DNA of 64,000 nt from positions 4,438,501 through 4,502,500 of the forward strand of contig NZ_CP074380.1 of NCBI RefSeq assembly GCF_022695595.1, read 5' to 3'. This stretch comes from Streptomyces sp. MST-110588. Its GTDB lineage: Bacteria; Actinomycetota; Actinomycetes; Streptomycetales; Streptomycetaceae. Positions 57,775 to 64,000 of this stretch are shown in pieces. How positions within the stretch are numbered: position 1 is the stretch's first letter; each line of letters opens with the position of its first letter. The notes under the pieces are model-generated. The model ran no database searches and had not been told where the DNA came from. It saw only the letters and a program-made list of their open reading frames with translations. Made by a program: the position numbers and the translations under genes.

Positions 57775-58392
57775 GTGCCGATAACCGACAACACACCGAA
57801 GAAGGCGACGGCCGACGACGCTCAACCGGTCAGCCGTACCCTGGCCCGCGCCTTCGACGACGATCCGATGATGCGCTGGTTCTTCCCCGACGACTCCTCC
57901 CGCGGGGCGGGACTGGGCCGCTACTTCACCACGCTGTTCACCCGGCAGTACGTCCACCACGGCGTGTGCGAGCGCACCGAGGCGGCGGCTGCCTTCTGGG
58001 TACCGCCCGAGGGGCAGGAAAAGGCCGTTCCCGACGCGGAGACCATCCAGGAACTCCAGGACATCCTCGGCGACCGGGCTCCGTTGTTCCGTGACGCTGT
58101 CAAGGCAGCCGCCGAGCACACACCGGATGAACCTCACTGGTACCTGGCGGTGATCGGCGCAGACCCGGCCACCCAGGGCCAGGGGCACGGCGCGGCCCTG
58201 CTGCGCTCGGGACTGGCCAAGGCCGACGCCGCGGGCCTGCCCGTCTACCTGGAGTCCTCCAAGCCGTCCAACGTCCCCCTCTACGAGCACTTCGGCTTCA
58301 CCGTGCGCGAGGAGCTGCAACTGCCAGGCGGCGGCCCGACGCTGTGGTCCATGCGGCGCGAGCCCCGTACTCCGGCCGCCGGGCGTCGTTGA
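57775..58392 (+). CDS. GNAT family N-acetyltransferase
   Basis: A 205-residue GNAT protein. The N-terminal part (ADDAQPVSRTLARAFDDDPMMRWFFPD) is typical of the group with a conserved DPMMRWFFPD. The acetyl-CoA site is LAVIGADPATQGQGHGAALL (about 123-142), and LYEHFGFTV ends the fold. GTG 57775 is used although no ribosome site is visible; GTG 57773 is out of frame. The mRNA may be leaderless. Substrate unknown. Confidence 0.83.
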   Translation: MPITDNTPKKATADDAQPVSRTLARAFDDDPMMRWFFPDDSSRGAGLGRYFTTLFTRQYVHHGVCERTEAAAAFWVPPEGQEKAVPDAETIQELQDILGDRAPLFRDAVKAAAEHTPDEPHWYLAVIGADPATQGQGHGAALLRSGLAKADAAGLPVYLESSKPSNVPLYEHFGFTVREELQLPGGGPTLWSMRREPRTPAAGRR

Positions 58393-58396
58393 AGAA

Positions 58397-58417
58397 CCGG
58401 TTGGAAGACACAACCGG
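58397..58417 (+). terminator. Terminator after the GNAT gene
   Basis: A perfect 7-bp stem (58397-58403 with 58411-58417) with a 7-nt loop, 4 bp after the GNAT stop. Confidence 0.65.
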
Positions 58418-58738
58418 CGGCTCGGGGACGGCCGGGCGTGGGCGTATCGGGGACTCCCCGCAGGGCCGTGTGCAAGACGCAGGCTTCCTTTCACGGCGTA
58501 CCCGACACGCACACGGCCCGAGGAGTGGCCCCGGTGCGACCGCGCCCCACCCCACCCACCGACCGCACCGGGTCCAAGACCAAACAACCCGCAGGGAAGC
58601 AAACAACACAGCGCCGCAGGCATCGCGCAACACACAGCAACCACCCACCAACGAACCGCCGCCCACAAGCGCCGCGCCGTCACGGACGGAAACGGGTCAC
58701 GGACGGAAACGGGCCACGGGCGGAAACCCCCAAACCCC
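58418..58738. other. Gene-free convergent region
   Basis: 321 bp between the GNAT terminator and the convergent SDR gene. It is C/A-rich on the plus strand (58540-58670) and ends with a short tandem repeat. I see no gene or RNA in it. Confidence 0.4.
58681..58730. repeat. 17-bp tandem repeat downstream of the SDR gene
   Basis: CACGGACGGAAACGGGY occurs at 58681-58697 and 58698-58714, then a third decayed copy from 58715. Confidence 0.65.
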
Positions 58739-59512
58739 CTACTGCGGCCCGTACTTACGCCCCGTCCTGGACGTGATCCCGCCCAGCAGCCCGCGCGGCG
58801 CCAGCTTCACCGCGCCCATCAGCGCCTTGTACCGCGGATCCGGGATGGACAGCGACTTGCCGCGCGCCAGGTCCTTCATCGCCGCATCCACCAGCTTGTC
58901 CGCGTCCAGCCAAAGCCAGTCGGGAATGTTGCTCGTCCCCATGCCGGCCCGCTGGTGGAACTCGGTGCGTACGAAGCCGGGGCACAGCGCCATCAGGCGC
59001 ACCCCGCTCCCGGCCAGGTCCCGCGCCGCCCCCTGCGTGAACTGCACGACCCACGCCTTGCTCGCGCCGTACGTCCCGCGCGGCACGAACGCTGCCACCG
59101 ACGCGACATTGACCACCCCGCCCCGCCGCCGCTCCCGCATGCCCTTGACCGCCGTCGTGGTCAGCCGCAGCACCGCCTCGCAGTGCACCTTGAGCATCGC
59201 CAGCTCGTCCGCCATCGGCACTTCGAGGTACTCGCCCTTGTTGCCGAACCCGGCGTTGTTGATCAGCAGGTCCACCGGATGCGTACGGTCCGACAGCCGC
59301 GCCTCGACGGCGGCGATGCCCTCGTCGGTCGCGAGGTCGGCACGCAGCACGTCCGCCTCGATGCCGTGCCGGTCGTGCAGCTCGGCGGCCTGCTGCCGCA
59401 GCCGCTCCTCGTTGCGCGCCACCAGCACCACGTTGTGCCCGTCACCGGCCAGCCGCCGGGCGAACGACGCCCCGATGCCCGACGTCGCTCCCGTAATCAA
59501 TGCAGTCGTCAT
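58739..59512 (-). CDS. Short-chain dehydrogenase/reductase
   Basis: A 257-residue classical SDR. The cofactor motif is TGATSGIG (7-14), where an Arg two positions after a later strand (ARNEERL) favours NADPH. NNAGFGNKGEY, the catalytic Ser in VASVAA, and Tyr/Lys in YGASKAW (about 152-158) are intact. The LCPGFVRTEFH motif is also present. Substrate unknown. It is a single gene between two convergent/divergent neighbours. Confidence 0.88.
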   Translation of the reverse strand: MTTALITGATSGIGASFARRLAGDGHNVVLVARNEERLRQQAAELHDRHGIEADVLRADLATDEGIAAVEARLSDRTHPVDLLINNAGFGNKGEYLEVPMADELAMLKVHCEAVLRLTTTAVKGMRERRRGGVVNVASVAAFVPRGTYGASKAWVVQFTQGAARDLAGSGVRLMALCPGFVRTEFHQRAGMGTSNIPDWLWLDADKLVDAAMKDLARGKSLSIPDPRYKALMGAVKLAPRGLLGGITSRTGRKYGPQ

Positions 59513-59662
59513 ACGCGCACGCTATCCGCCCGGACGGGCCCGGCCACCCCGCCGACGCCCGTTCCGGAGCCGTTCCCTCCCCATAGATCCGACTAACCCC
59601 AAAACTCCCCCGGCACCCGTGCGACGCGCAGGCTCCGCCGGCCCTGGGAAGCCCCCCGGGGA

Positions 59663-60445
59663 TCACCGATTCGCGTGCGTCCGTACGTACTTCAGCGCAC
59701 TGGCCCGCGCTTCGGGATGCAGCGCGGGCCCGGCCTCCAGGAGGCGCGGCAGCAGCGCGCGCTCCGTCGTCAGCGCGCGGAACATGAGCGCGATCGTGAC
59801 GTCGTGCGCCGGGCGGTGCAGGATCTCGATCGGGTCCTGCGGACGGATTTCACCCGGTTCGATCACCCGCAGGTACGCGCCGGGCGCCGCGGCCCGGGTG
59901 AAGTGCCGTACCCACCCCGGCTCGCCCAGCCACCCCTGAAAGGTGCGGCACGGGATGCGCGGCGAGGTCACCTCCAGCACCAGGCGCGGCCCGATCCGCC
60001 AGCGTTCGCCGATCCGCGCGCCGTTCACGTCCAGGCCGTCCGTGGTCAGGTTCTCCCCGAAGGTGCCGGGTGGCAGCTCCCGGCCCAGAGTGCGCTCCCA
60101 CCGGTCCAGATCCTCCCGGGCGTAGGCGTACACCGCCTGGTCGGTGCCGCCGTGGTGGCGGGTGTCACCGACCGTGTCCCCGGCGAGCCCGCTGGTGCCG
60201 GTGCCCTTGGGGCCGGGTGCCGTCACCGCCACCGGCCCGGGGACGGGCCGCTTGTCGATGGCGGTGCCGCCCGGGGCGTCGGTGTGCTCGAAAGGGCGGG
60301 CCCGGCCGATGTTCACCGAGAGCACCCGCGCCCCGTTCGCAGGGGCAGCAGCGGACGGAGAGGCGAAGGGAGCCGGAGAGGAAGCAGCAGCAGAAGCCGA
60401 AGAGAGAGCCGGAAGGGAAGCCGGTGAGGCCGTCGGGATCGTCAT
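59663..60445 (-). CDS. MOSC domain protein (YiiM-like)
   Basis: A 260-residue MOSC-domain protein. The fold starts at about residue 40 (ARVLSVNIGRARPFEH), with HHGGTDQAVYAYAREDLDRWE, GTFGENLTTDGLDVNGARIG and the conserved cysteine in SPRIPCRTFQGWL (about 163-175). MOSC proteins bind sulfur or molybdenum cofactor; YiiM-type ones are linked to hydroxylaminopurine detoxification. The first 38 residues are Ala/Ser/Pro low complexity encoded by simple repeats, and the true start may be later. It is divergent from a LysR regulator, 79 bp apart. Confidence 0.82.
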   Translation of the reverse strand: MTIPTASPASLPALSSASAAASSPAPFASPSAAAPANGARVLSVNIGRARPFEHTDAPGGTAIDKRPVPGPVAVTAPGPKGTGTSGLAGDTVGDTRHHGGTDQAVYAYAREDLDRWERTLGRELPPGTFGENLTTDGLDVNGARIGERWRIGPRLVLEVTSPRIPCRTFQGWLGEPGWVRHFTRAAAPGAYLRVIEPGEIRPQDPIEILHRPAHDVTIALMFRALTTERALLPRLLEAGPALHPEARASALKYVRTHANR

Positions 60446-60513
60446 GGCGGCAAGCTACGCACCGTAGGCCAAAGGTTCGAGCGGATTTTTCCCGGCCACT
60501 CCAAGCTGCGCTT

Positions 60514-60526
60514 ATGCTCGGAGCAT
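60514..60526. promoter_or_regulatory. Short palindrome at the LysR start codon
   Basis: ATGCT-CGG-AGCAT (60514-60526) overlaps the LysR ATG. A TATGCT (60513-60518) could be a -10 box for a leaderless mRNA. It is a candidate autoregulatory site. Confidence 0.4.
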
Positions 60527-61436
60527 GATCGAGGCTCGTCATCTCCGGGTGCTCCGCGCCGTCGCGCGCACCGGCTCGTTCTCCGGTGCGGCGCGTGAGC
60601 TGGGGTGCACCCAGCCCGCCGTCAGTCAGCAGATGAAGGCCCTGGAGCAGTCCGCGCGGACTCCGCTCCTGGTCCGTACGGGCCGGGAGACCCGGCTGAC
60701 GCAGGCGGGCGAGGCACTGCTGCGGCACGCCGTCGGCATCCTCGCCGGGCTGACCGCCGCCGAGGAAGAGGTCGCGGCGATCGCGGGGCTGCGGGCCGGG
60801 CGGGTGCGGCTGGTGTCCTTCCCTTCCGGCAGTTCGACGCTCGTACCGACCGCGCTGGCCGCGATGCGGGCCGCCCACCCCGGTACCCGGGTGTCCCTGG
60901 ACGAGGCGGAGCCGCCGCGCTCGGTCGGGATGCTGCGCAACGGCGACTGCGAGATCGCGCTGGCCTTCCGCTACCCGGAGGTGCGCGGCGCGGACCCGGC
61001 CGCCGGGGCCGAGTGGGACGACCTGGTGGTCCGGCCGATCCTGGTGGACCGTCTCGTCGGCCTGGTGCCGGAGGGCCACCGGCTGGCGACGGCCGGCCGG
61101 GCCGGCTTCGCCGAGCTGGCCGACGATCCGTGGATCGCGGGCTGTCAGCGCTGCCGCCGTCATCTGGTCGAGGTGTGCGAGGGTGCCGGCTTCACTCCGC
61201 GCATCGATTACGCGACCGACGACTACCCCGCGGTGATCGGCCTGGTGGGCGCGGGGCTGGGGGTCGCGGCCCTGCCCGAGCTGGCGCTGGAGTCCGTACG
61301 TCCCAAGGGGGCCCGGACGCTGGTGATGGAACCCGCCGTACAGCGCGAGATCGTGGCGCTGACGCTGCCCGACCTGGCGCAGGTGCCCGCGGTCGAGGCG
61401 ATGCTCGACCAGCTCGCGGCGGCGGCCCGCCGCTGA
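60525..61436 (+). CDS. LysR family transcriptional regulator
   Basis: A 303-residue LysR protein. The winged HTH is at 1-60 (MIEARHLRVLRAVARTGSFSGAARELGCTQPAVSQQMKALEQ is the region; key helix TQPAVSQQMK). The periplasmic-binding-protein-like effector domain spans about 90-295. It contains CQRCRRHL, unusual paired cysteines near residue 206-209 that could sense redox or metal. Divergent from the MOSC gene, it may regulate that gene and itself. Confidence 0.9.
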   Translation: MIEARHLRVLRAVARTGSFSGAARELGCTQPAVSQQMKALEQSARTPLLVRTGRETRLTQAGEALLRHAVGILAGLTAAEEEVAAIAGLRAGRVRLVSFPSGSSTLVPTALAAMRAAHPGTRVSLDEAEPPRSVGMLRNGDCEIALAFRYPEVRGADPAAGAEWDDLVVRPILVDRLVGLVPEGHRLATAGRAGFAELADDPWIAGCQRCRRHLVEVCEGAGFTPRIDYATDDYPAVIGLVGAGLGVAALPELALESVRPKGARTLVMEPAVQREIVALTLPDLAQVPAVEAMLDQLAAAARR

Positions 61437-61472
61437 CCGTTACCTGCCTGCCGGCCCGGACATGCATCTCGA

Positions 61473-61646
61473 CCGGCCCGGACGCACCGACCGGCCCGGA
61501 CAGGGCCGGGACACGCCAACCGGCCGGGACACGTCAACCGGCCGGGACACGCCAACCAGCCAGGGCACGCCATCCGGCCCGCACACGCCGACCGGCCCGC
61601 ACACGCCGACCGGCCCGCACACGCTGACCCGCCCGGACATGCCGCC
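61473..61646. repeat. 18-bp minisatellite between LysR and whiD
   Basis: Eight tandem 18-bp units of the form CGGCC(C/G)G(C/G)ACACGCC(A/G)AC run from 61503 to 61646, preceded by one more unit (61473-61490) and a shortened 12-bp unit. All frames stay open through most of it because 18 is a multiple of three, but no frame has a ribosome site or a recognisable protein. Confidence 0.85.
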
Positions 61647-61714
61647 CCTCTTCCGGGGCATCCGGCAGGCGTGAGCCTCCTCCATAGAGCCCGGCGGTCG
61701 CGCCCGGCCCGCGC

Positions 61715-62047
61715 TCAGGGCCCGGCGGTCGCGCCCCCGCCCGCCCCGGCCGCCGCCGGGACCAGCCGGTGGCGGGCCCGGCCCATCAGTTCTTCGCGTT
61801 CGTCCTCCGTCAGGCCGCCCCAGACTCCGTACGGCTCGCGGACCGCCAGCGCGTGTGCGGCGCACTGGGCGCGTACGGGGCAGCGCATGCACACCTCTTT
61901 CGCCGAGGTCTCGCGCGCGCTGCGCGCGGCCCCGCGTTCGCCTTCGGGGTGGAAGAAGAGCGAGCTGTCCACGCCCCGGCACGCGGCGAGGAGCTGCCAG
62001 TCCCAGAGGTCTGCGTTCGGGCCCGGGAGGCGGGAGAAATCTGCCAT
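61715..62047 (-). CDS. whiD: WhiB-family iron-sulfur regulator WhiD
   Basis: WhiD (110 residues) is needed for late spore maturation in Streptomyces; the mycobacterial relative is WhiB3. The [4Fe-4S] ligands are Cys23, Cys53, Cys56 and Cys62 (AACRG, VCMRCPVRAQC), and the sigma-contacting GVWGG turn is at 74-78. The sequence MADFSRLPGPNADLWDWQLLA is what I recall for WhiD. ATG 62047 is chosen for that start. The C-terminus after residue 95 is Ala/Gly-rich. It is divergent from bldM, the S. coelicolor arrangement. Confidence 0.93.
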   Translation of the reverse strand: MADFSRLPGPNADLWDWQLLAACRGVDSSLFFHPEGERGAARSARETSAKEVCMRCPVRAQCAAHALAVREPYGVWGGLTEDEREELMGRARHRLVPAAAGAGGGATAGP

Positions 62048-62096
62048 TGCTAGTCCCCTCGAAGCGATGCGGGTTCGGGCTCGGTTCTGAAGACCG

Positions 62097-62121
62097 TACA
62101 TCTACTGTCTTAGTAGATGTA
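62097..62121. promoter_or_regulatory. AT-rich perfect inverted repeat upstream of whiD
   Basis: TACATCTACT and AGTAGATGTA are perfect 10-bp arms around GTCTT, 50-74 bp upstream of the whiD start, in the most AT-rich stretch of the area (62097-62190). It is a candidate operator or part of a whiD promoter. Confidence 0.6.
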
Positions 62122-62275
62122 AATATGACTCATTACGAATCTAGCCATAGACACCGTGAAAAAGGAAGAAAAGCCACCAAATAGGGCATAGCTTCGGGAA
62201 GAGGGCGCGAAGCGCGCGATCCGCCTTCTCCGTATCCGGGCCCTCACGTAGAGTGTCGAAGGCGGTTACCGGACC

Positions 62276-62303
62276 CGTAACTCTTTCGAGTGACCATCGT
62301 TGA
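62276..62303 (+). promoter_or_regulatory. Sigma-BldN promoter of bldM
   Basis: CGTAAC at 62276-62281 and CGTTGA at 62298-62303, spaced by 16 bp, match the known sigma-BldN consensus exactly. In S. coelicolor bldM is a direct sigma-BldN target. Transcription would start near 62310, about 115 nt before the bldM ATG. Confidence 0.9.
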
Positions 62304-62425
62304 GAGGGCGGAGGCGGTTGGTGGAGCAGTCCTCGGGCAGGTGTCCGAGGCCGTCAATCGCACAGGTGACGATACGTACCAGCCTGGAGGCTCAAGGTGA
62401 CGCGCACTAGCTGCGGAGGGCGGCC

Positions 62426-63037
62426 ATGACATCCGTCCTCGTCTGCGACGACTCCCCGCTTGCCCGAGAGGCGCTCCGCCGCGCGGTCGCGACCGTGCCC
62501 GGCGTCGAGCGTGTGACGACGGCGGCCAACGGCGAGGAAGTCCTCCGCCGCTGGGGTGCCGATCGCTCGGACCTGATTCTGATGGACGTACGGATGCCCG
62601 GGCTGGGCGGTGTGGAGACCGTGCGCCGGCTGCTGTCCGCCGACCCGGGCGCCCGCATCATCATGCTCACGGTCGCCGAGGACCTGGACGGGGTCGCGCT
62701 GGCGGTCGCCGCCGGCGCCCGCGGCTATCTGCACAAGGACGCCTCGCGCGCCGAGCTGCGCGCGACGGTGACCCAGGCGCTCGCCGACCCGACGTGGCGG
62801 CTGGCCCCGCGGCGGCTGCGCTCCGCGGAGATGGGCGCCGCCCCGACGCTGACCGCACGCGAGATCCAAGTGCTGGAAGGCATGAGCCACGGCCGCTCCA
62901 ACGCGGAGATCGGACGCGAGCTGTTCCTCTCCGAGGACACCGTCAAAACCCACGCACGGCGCCTGTTCAAAAAACTCGGCGCCTCGGACCGGGCGCACGC
63001 GGTCGCCCTCGGTTTCCGCTGGGGTCTGGTCCGCTAG
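62426..63037 (+). CDS. bldM: Orphan response regulator BldM
   Basis: BldM (203 residues) controls aerial hyphae formation and, with WhiI, sporulation genes. An N-terminal receiver domain (Asp8, Asp9, Asp54 in LILMDVRMPG) is followed by a LuxR-type HTH at about 138-203 (LTAREIQVLEGMSHGRSNAEIG, LSEDTVKTHARRLFKKLGA). The receiver lacks no obvious residue, though the S. coelicolor protein is known to work without Asp54 phosphorylation. GGAGGG precedes the ATG. A perfect hairpin follows the gene. Confidence 0.95.
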   Translation: MTSVLVCDDSPLAREALRRAVATVPGVERVTTAANGEEVLRRWGADRSDLILMDVRMPGLGGVETVRRLLSADPGARIIMLTVAEDLDGVALAVAAGARGYLHKDASRAELRATVTQALADPTWRLAPRRLRSAEMGAAPTLTAREIQVLEGMSHGRSNAEIGRELFLSEDTVKTHARRLFKKLGASDRAHAVALGFRWGLVR

Positions 63038-63074
63038 GCCGTCGTGACGTGCTGCGATGCGGGGGAACGGGGGT

Positions 63075-63100
63075 CCCCGCCCGCTCTGCGGCGGGCGGGG
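63075..63100 (+). terminator. Terminator after bldM
   Basis: A perfect 10-bp GC stem (63075-63084 with 63091-63100) with a 6-nt loop, 37 bp after bldM. Confidence 0.75.
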
Positions 63101-63233
63101 CGGCGGGCCGTACCACCCCTGCCGTCCGTCCCTGCCGTGGAGCGGCTCATCAATTCGCGGCGCGGTGCCGCATCCTTGAGGTATGGAGTTCCTCGGGGAC
63201 GGGTCGGTCGCGCACGAGGGGAGGGCGCAGGAC

Positions 63234-63902
63234 ATGACAACCGGCGCACCTGCCGCTCATAACGCTTCGGTGCACAAGTACGGACCTGATGCCGCGGATC
63301 GTTCCGCGCCAAGGCACCATGGACCGATGCGCGATGACGGGATTCAGGAGATCGGCGATCTCGTCGCACGCGCCGTCGAGGGAGATCGCCGCGCCACGCA
63401 CGACCTGCTGGCACACGTGCACCCCCTCGCCCTGCGCTACTGCCGTACCCGGCTCTCGCGGCTGCCCGGCGACGCCCGGCACTTCGTCGAGGACCTGGCG
63501 CAGGAGGTGTGCGTGGCGGTGCTGTGCGCGCTGCCGCGCTACCGCGACACCGGAAAGCCCTTCGAGGCGTTCGTCTTCGCCATCGCCGCCCACAAGGTCG
63601 CCGACCTCCAGCGGGCCGCGATGCGCGGGCCGGGCAGCACGGCCGTCCCCTCCGACGAGATGCCCGAGCAGCCGGACGACTCGCTCGGCCCCGAGGAGCG
63701 GGCGCTGCTCAGCAGCGACGCCGAGTGGGCCAAGAAGCTGCTGGCCAACCTGCCGGAGAACCAGCGCGAGCTGGTGCTGCTGCGAGTCGCGGTCGGGCTG
63801 ACCGCCGAGGAGACCGGCCAGATGCTGGGGATGTCGCCCGGAGCGGTCCGGGTCGCCCAGCACCGCGCGCTGAGCCGGCTGCGCGCGCTGGCCGAGCAGT
63901 AA
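63234..63902 (+). CDS. shbA: ECF-type sigma factor, ShbA/SigD type
   Basis: A 222-residue ECF sigma factor. Region 2 covers about 55-125 ([52 protein letters not shown]), and region 4 about 155-215 ([44 protein letters not shown]). The position after bldM matches shbA of S. griseus, whose product drives transcription of the principal sigma gene hrdB; the mycobacterial counterpart is sigD. ATG 63234 has GGGAGGG at 63220-63226. ATG 63327 would give a conventional 191-residue protein lacking the N-terminal extension. Naming is from context and memory. Confidence 0.78.
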   Translation: MTTGAPAAHNASVHKYGPDAADRSAPRHHGPMRDDGIQEIGDLVARAVEGDRRATHDLLAHVHPLALRYCRTRLSRLPGDARHFVEDLAQEVCVAVLCALPRYRDTGKPFEAFVFAIAAHKVADLQRAAMRGPGSTAVPSDEMPEQPDDSLGPEERALLSSDAEWAKKLLANLPENQRELVLLRVAVGLTAEETGQMLGMSPGAVRVAQHRALSRLRALAEQ

Positions 63903-64000
63903 CGAGCCGCGCCCCGCCGCACCCCGCGTTTTGTGCGGCCGAGGCGCTCCCGGCCCGGCCGTGCTTCCGGCGCCCCGGCGTGCCGTTCCCGGCTCTCTGT
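63903..64000. other. Window end, nothing recognised
   Basis: The last 98 bp are GC-rich and contain no supported coding start. By synteny guaB would be expected further right. Confidence 0.3.

Noticed and set aside
61473..61646. CRISPR array
   Set aside because: The units are contiguous 18-bp repeats with no unique spacers and no cas genes nearby.
61440..61982. Open frames through the 18-bp minisatellite encoding hexapeptide repeats on both strands
   Set aside because: All frames stay open because the unit is a multiple of three. There is no start with a ribosome site, and the reverse frame runs over whiD in the wrong frame.

Overview
The window is chromosomal DNA from a high-GC actinomycete, almost certainly a Streptomyces. 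Codon third positions are nearly all G or C, GTG starts are common, and terminators are strong hairpins without U-tracts. The right edge carries the sporulation regulators whiD and bldM. From memory, the gene order matches the S. coelicolor S10-to-shbA segment. A thinner version of the order (rpoA-rplQ-truA, rplM-rpsI-glmM-glmS, alr-tsaE-tsaB-rimI-tsaD-groES-groEL, whiB3, sigD) is also shared with Mycobacterium tuberculosis.

Layout. 1-1.5 kb: two tandem Uma2-family nuclease-like genes. 1.9-11.7 kb: the S10 and spc ribosomal protein clusters, with hairpin-rich breaks after rpsQ and after rpsN. 11.8-14.8 kb: secY, adk and map. 15-19 kb: the alpha cluster (infA, rpmJ, rpsM, rpsK, rpsD, rpoA, rplQ), then truA. 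20-24 kb: a membrane protein of unknown role, an ABC-F ATPase and a GT87-like membrane glycosyltransferase. 24-26.6 kb: rplM and rpsI behind a clear housekeeping promoter, then glmM. 26.8-36.6 kb: a DUF389 membrane protein, coaA, glmS, acpS, nnr, alr, an alpha/beta hydrolase and tsaE.

36.6-42.2 kb is an accessory block that splits tsaE from tsaB. It holds an epoxide hydrolase with a divergent WYL regulator, a small protein behind an iron-box-like palindrome, a TetR/adenylate-forming-ligase pair with a TTA codon, and a Cys-less L,D-transpeptidase-like protein. 42.3-44.8 kb: tsaB, rimI and tsaD. 44.8-50.3 kb: a divergent TetR/DHA2 exporter pair, a small Cys/His protein, a decayed ATPase-like pseudogene, a THUMP-like methyltransferase and a polysaccharide deacetylase with a scrambled export signal. 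50.4-54.3 kb: an FtsW/RodA-family gene divergent from groES-groEL1, which has two CIRCE operators. 54.4-61.4 kb: a 2-hydroxyacid dehydrogenase, a DUF2264 protein, a GNAT, an SDR, a MOSC protein and a LysR regulator. 61.4-64 kb: an 18-bp minisatellite, then whiD, bldM (with a textbook sigma-BldN promoter) and an ECF sigma gene matching shbA.

Most genes serve translation, protein export and folding, cell-wall precursor supply (glmM, glmS, alr) and tRNA t6A modification (tsaE, tsaB, tsaD). The most notable signals are these: a dispersed Streptomyces palindromic repeat that has entered the ABC-F gene in frame, with a second copy nested in another repeat between rpoA and rplQ; perfect operator palindromes at both TetR genes; a bldA-type TTA codon at codon 5 of the ligase; a transpeptidase-like protein without its catalytic cysteine; a decayed ATPase; and an out-of-frame lipobox in the deacetylase. 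No CRISPR array, phage, IS element, tRNA or rRNA gene was seen.
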